From: Salvia splendens | Lineage: Eukaryota > Streptophyta > Magnoliopsida > Lamiales > Lamiaceae | Assembly: GCF_004379255.2 (NCBI RefSeq) | Contig: NC_056041.1 | Location: 2,480,001 to 2,544,000, forward strand | Direction of reading: 5' to 3' | DNA length: 64,000 nucleotides | Shown here: piece by piece, positions 59,426-64,000 of the stretch | How positions within the stretch are numbered: the first letter of the stretch is position 1 | How the letters are laid out: each line of letters starts with the position of its first letter | Notes under the pieces: generated by a model | What the model saw: only the letters and a program-made list of their open reading frames with translations | Told to the model about the DNA's origin: nothing | Database searches by the model: none | Position numbers and translations under genes: made by a program

Positions 59426-62303
59426 ATGGTTTTCTACTTCAAGGCGCGGCTGGAGGCGGGGGATTTCACCATATTCATGGGCCTCGACAAGTATGAGAAC
59501 GAGGAGCTCATCAAATACGGATTTCCTGAAGATATTTGGTATAATTATTTTCATTTTTTTTATATTTTAACAACTTAATTGTTGCAAAGCTTTGCGAGCT
59601 GCATTTGGGAGAGGGAAAGGGGTTTTTGATGCGTTTATGCGGAAGAAATTGGGGAGAATGTTGCTGCCTTTTGTTAGTAATAGGATGGTTTTGTTTGTTG
59701 AAAAATTATATAGGAATATGTGTTTTCGGTTATATGAAGCTATCTATGCTCTTGTTTGAGGCTTTTTTTATGGAACTGCATTTTTAATTTCGGTGGAAAT
59801 TGAGTTGAGAAGTTGTTGACTATGGAATCAGAACGGATAGAGCTGTAATAGTTATGAGTTGTTTAGAGGAAGATTATTGGAATTTGTGTGGTGAAGGGAA
59901 TTACAATTTTCAGATTGTAGGTCGAGGGGCATAATTTTGTGGGTTTTGGGCTATTTCTGTCATTCGTTTTTGGGATATGACCTTCTTTCATGTGTTTTAG
60001 AGCTTTAGGTCTATATTGGAATTCGACTGATGATAGGCATGGAAAAACTGGTTTTGCTTTTGGCAATCCCAATTTAATATTTTAGCCACTAGTTGCTTGC
60101 TTGTTGAGAGTGTTTCTCAAATGCATGAAGTTTTAGCTCAACCAACTGGATGGCGGATGCTAAAAGAATCGTAATGATTACACCTTGATACACTTTTCTC
60201 AATGCATTCTTGTGGATTCATGGTGGTTGCCAACAAGCTCTCTAGAACAGCCAAATATGCTTCTAGAATATGGCCTGTTGTTCTGTTCTGTTCTATAATC
60301 GTTGCAGCTTACATGACAGGGATGATTTATTGCAGGTTCCATGTGGATAAAATGTCTTCAGCTCACGTTTATCTGAGATTGCACAAGGGTCAAACAATTG
60401 ATGATCTGTCTGAAGGTGTATTGGAAGATTGTGCTCAACTAGTCAAAGCAAATTCTATTCAAGGCAAGATCTCCTTTTTCTCGTATCAACTTTTAGCTGG
60501 TGAACTTGTCTGTTGAACTTATGTTCAATTGCTAAGTGTTTTTTACTGAACAAAAGCTTGATTTACTTGCTGAATGGTTATATTGTCTACTATCATGAAT
60601 ATGGCAGGGAATAAAGTTAACAATGTTGATGTTGTCTACACTCCCTGGCAAAATCTTAAAAAGACTGCATCAATGGATGTTGGGCAAGTTGGTTTTTATA
60701 ACTCAAAAATGGTGAGGTTTGTTATTTGTAACTTTTCTGATAAACTATGTGGGTTATTCACTACTGCTTGAAGTCTGACATCGAAGGTCAAAATAAATGT
60801 GCTGTTTTCTTTTACTTAGGTTCGCACTGTCAGAGTTGAAAAGCGAATAAATGAAATAGTCAATCGGTTAAACAGGACAAAAGTGGAAAGAACTCCTGAT
60901 CTGAAAGGTTTGTATTTAGTTATTACTTATTATTATGCAAAAATTCTGTAATCAGAGTCTTTCTTTTCTGTGTGTGGTTTGCTATTTTTTCTGCTGCATG
61001 CATGTCCGAGCTTGAAGCTCATGACTGAGTAGACTGTGAGTAGAATGTTTTCTGATTCGCTTATTAGTGCTGACAACTCTTTTTTGTGTGATTAGCTGAA
61101 CTAGAGGCTGTAAATGCAGCAGAAAGAGCAGAAAGGAAGCAGCAGCTCCGTGAAAAAGTAAGTGATTTTTATCTCTTCGTATAAGTACAAGGGTTAGACA
61201 TATAAGCTTATTATGCCTTTTGAGTTTTTTCATGTTTATGTGAGTGAGCCATTACGAATCAGATGCATATTGAAATGTCTCCACTGACTAATAAAACTCT
61301 CTTTGAGATATGTCACCTGAAGTTTTTGTTGTTTTTGGTACTCAATTTTCCTTACGAAATCTGTGAGGTAATCAGTTTTCCTTGCCGTCTGCAAGGTTCT
61401 GAGTATAAAAACTCTCAAAGTTGACTAATTTTATTTGTTGTTTTTCTGATTGTGAACTGTTTATTATTTTCGTCTCTCAAACTACAACTGTATATTAAAG
61501 ACATCTATTCCTTTAGGCATTCAGTTTCTAGGAATAGTCCCCAAGTTTGAGCTACTAAGGCATAAAGAAAATTTACTCAGCATTTATTGTTACTACTTAC
61601 TTTGGACTATCTGGACAAATACAATGAATTTTATTGCTCTCAAGTTATGTCCTCACCTAAGAAGAGCGCCTCTGGCTACTACTTATATATGGCTTGATGA
61701 AGGTATATTTATGGTGGTCATGTATTGATGTTCATTAAGATGCCTTGAAACTATTTTTCTATACTGAATGCATTGAGTATTGCCAATGTAAAATTTAGTG
61801 TAGCACAGAGTTGTTCTACTGGAGTTTTGATTGAGACACTTCTATAGCGGTGCTTGGACCTCATAGTTTTGTTGATGCATAAGTTTCCTAAATTTTGTTA
61901 GTTCTTGATTTTCTAAAATACCTATTCTGTTAGATTGTGCAGATATTTTAATTGCCACTATGATGACTTATTCAGACTCCAAATACACACTTTTTTTTAA
62001 AAATTACACCTTACAGTCTTGCACACATATCACACTCATGTGCAGGTATTTTAATTGCCTCTATGAGTTGTGCTTTATCGTCAACCAAATACATGCTTAA
62101 GCATATTAAGAGCTCTTTTGAGGCTTAGTTGTGTTTATGTATGTTTGCAGAAGCGGCGGGAGGAGTTAGACAGACTTGAGAAAGAGAGGCAGACTGAATT
62201 AAGGAGCTACAAAAACTTGATGGTAGCTGAGAAGATGACGTCTAACAAGGACATTGCGTCTACCAACAAGTCCCTTCAAGAACTCGAGGAAGATTTCATG
62301 TGA
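59426..62303 (+). CDS. CCDC25: CCDC25-like NFACT-R (DUF814) domain protein
   Basis: Six exons join in phase: 59426-59538, 60336-60463, 60608-60711, 60820-60907, 61096-61157 and 62151-62303, giving 215 residues, close to animal CCDC25. It opens [20 protein letters not shown]. The conserved NFACT-R blocks [33 protein letters not shown] and [14 protein letters not shown] lie at about 38-95. A charged coiled coil rich in Glu/Arg/Lys ([20 protein letters not shown] onward) follows to the C-terminus. The NFACT-R fold is shared with the ribosome quality-control factor NEMF/Rqc2. The plant role is not established; human CCDC25 is reported as a DNA sensor on the cell surface. Intron 2 has a GC donor (CAAG|GCAAGA) with an AG acceptor. 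Intron 5 is about 1 kb. Confidence 0.95.
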
Positions 62304-63472
62304 ACATGAAATTCTTCTAAAATCCCCCAACATTCAGCTATTAATCGAGTATTTGGGTCCTTTGGCCACAAGGGGCCGGGGACCAAAATGGAGTTGAGGA
62401 GAGAAGAATGTCCACTCATTGTCAGATAGGTATTTTCCAATTTGGCCATGTCCTTAATTGAAGCGCTCGCTAATTGTAGTAATTATATAATAGGAGCAAA
62501 GATTTTATATAGAGGGGCTGCCCCAATTCGATCTGTTGAATTTCTGGATACGAAAAAAGCTCGTTTCCAGATTGTGATGTGATTTTGTTTGGATTATGAT
62601 ATTGCGTTGTTGCCCGCTTTCTTGCTTAAAATCGTTTCCTGAATTCTCAAGTACCTCAGTTTTTATGTATAATTCTCAAGTAGCCGTTTGAGATTGTACT
62701 GTGTGTTTGGGATCATCCGTATAATGTGAGAGGTTGTGTTTGTTTTATAAATGATGATAAAAAATGGTCCTGCAAGAGGTTTTGGGTAAGGATCAATAAT
62801 GGTTATCCAAATCTAATGTATATGAGCTTTATTCCATTGGGTCATGATATTGAATTAAATTACTACTTGTATTAAATTAATGTGGAAGCCAATATACTAG
62901 TAAAAATTGGACAGGCAGCCGAACTACAAATGATTATAGCAACTCTAACCTAAATAGAGAAATGATGATACATTGTTGGAGCTACAAATAATTAAATCAA
63001 AAGAAAAAAAATGGATTGCTTGATGTGCATGCCAGAACCAGATGCTCTTCTTGCATCTTATCCACTTCGTTTTCTTTTCATTTTCTATAGTTAATTTTTG
63101 GGGGCTCGAAATTCATTGCTTTTCCAATTTATAAACTTATAATTATTGAGAAGACGTTTCTTGATAAATAAGAAGTTTTTCCCCATGAATAAACAATCTT
63201 CTTTCTCGCAAATTATACGTTAATCTGTATTAGGATTTTCAAACTGATTGATTGACTATTCAATTTTGTTTATTTTATTATTATTTCCGGTCAATTAAGG
63301 CATATCATGACTAGTAACCAAAAGCTTGCTACCTTCTCTTTTAATACCCAAATATTCAACCTCTCTCTCTCTCTCTCATGAAATATGCTATATATATAAG
63401 AAAAACACACCATGCACACACATTGTCTGTCTTTCTCTTCCATCAACCATTTCTCTGATCATATCTACTTCC
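62304..63472. other. 3' flank of CCDC25-like gene and promoter of the next gene
   Basis: About 400 bp of likely 3'UTR, then AT-rich sequence. A CT microsatellite at 63360-63378 and a TATATATA at 63391-63398, about 80 bp before the next start codon, probably form the promoter and leader of the small gene at 63473. Confidence 0.5.
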
Positions 63473-63763
63473 ATGAGCAACTGGAAAAGCTCACGCAGCA
63501 AGAGCATGAAACTGGGGCAAAACGACTACGAGTATTCATACTCTTGGTCGAGTAATCACAAATGGCTGATGCTTTGGCGAAGGATCAAAGGGAAGAAGAA
63601 TAAGAAAAGCTCGGAGTCTCCGTTTGCAACGCAGAAAACCTACGATCCTCAGAGCTATATGTAGAACTTCGACGAGGGCTCTGCCACCGTTGAGCCCGAC
63701 AACCTCTACCGATCATTCTCAGCAAGATATGCTAATCCTTCCAGATATGTTCAAAGGAGTTGA
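63473..63763 (+). pseudogene. Small plant-specific basic protein, interrupted by an in-frame stop
   Basis: From ATG 63473 the frame reads MSNWKSSRSKSMKLGQNDYE, then YSYSWSSNHKWLMLWRRIKG and YDPQSYM, followed by TAG at 63662-63664. The same frame continues without interruption as NFDEGSATVEPDNLYRSFSA and RYANPSRYVQRS to TGA at 63761-63763, 97 codons in all. The two parts look like one member of a conserved family of roughly 95-residue plant proteins of unknown function, with the pattern W...R.IKK and YDP..Y.QNFD..., where a Gln (CAG) would be expected at the TAG. This points to a C-to-T nonsense change, or a sequencing error. Without readthrough the product is 63 residues. It has a TATA-like tract and CT-rich leader just upstream. 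Confidence 0.65.
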
Positions 63764-64000
63764 GGAGATTCAATGTATGTAAATTGTAATCATAGTTTTT
63801 CATATTTTGTTTTTTAATAGATTTTTGGTGTTAAAATCCTCTTCTTTTTCCTTTTTGTGGATAAATATGTATCCTAGCTCTCTGTCTTTCACTCTCATGG
63901 GATTAGTTTATTTTCTGGATAGAATATGAGGAATGAGGTTTCAAACTGTGAATTCTGATTTTGCATTTATGATGAAATGAAGATGAGAATAAGTCATCCA
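63764..64000. other. 3' flank of the small gene, window end
   Basis: AT-rich sequence with T-rich patches, probably 3'UTR and downstream flank. No other feature was seen. Confidence 0.4.

Noticed and set aside
1..64000. Biosynthetic cluster, CRISPR array, integrated virus or bacterial-type operon
   Set aside because: The genes are unrelated plant nuclear genes with introns; no arrays of spaced repeats, viral replication or coat genes, or operon spacing were seen.

Overview
The window looks like nuclear DNA of a flowering plant. It is AT-rich, with intron-rich genes using GT-AG splice sites, long intergenic tracts, many small non-autonomous transposons (Stowaway, PIF/Harbinger, hAT and foldback types), a tRNA-derived SINE, and plant-only families (YUCCA, BURP, MYB3R, PPR). 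The proteins read as eudicot, probably an asterid, but the species is not fixed by what I can see. All gene models were assembled by eye from translated exons, splice sites and phase agreement. Exon joins are stated in each entry.

Layout. 1-2070 (-): 5' end of a MYB3R cell-cycle transcription factor whose body lies off the left edge. 3376-5412 (-): JmjC oxygenase of the JMJ32/JMJD7 type. 5606-5733 and 6237-6363 (-): two tandem U5 spliceosomal snRNA genes with USE and TATA promoter elements. 6685-8371 (-): RD22-like BURP protein, whose second exon ends in a 45-bp triplication that copies the splice donor. 8.4-21.8 kb: a long gene-poor tract with two Harbinger-like elements and a SINE. 22201-24396 (+): YUCCA flavin monooxygenase for auxin synthesis, with an upstream ORF overlapping its start. 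24.4-33.9 kb: gene-poor, with an hAT-type MITE. 33956-37351 (-): SRP72. 38673-40350 (+): a PPR gene that appears broken by a frameshift and a stop. 40586-41724 (-): Mpv17/PMP22 membrane protein. 42211-44315 (-): chloroplast-type rhomboid protease. 44.3-52.8 kb: gene-poor, with a Stowaway and a foldback element. 52950-56034 (+): TauE/SafE-family transporter in 12 exons. 59426-62303 (+): CCDC25-like NFACT-R protein containing a GC-AG intron. 63473-63763 (+): a small plant-specific protein interrupted by an in-frame stop.

The genes are ordinary plant neighbours and do not form a pathway or cluster. I do not see a new multi-gene system. The most notable signals are the U5 snRNA pair, orphan snRNA-type promoter modules (USE plus TATA, three tandem copies) inside a Harbinger-like element, the in-frame triplicated splice donor in the BURP gene, overlapping upstream ORFs on the MYB3R and YUCCA genes, and two genes carrying in-frame TAG codons.
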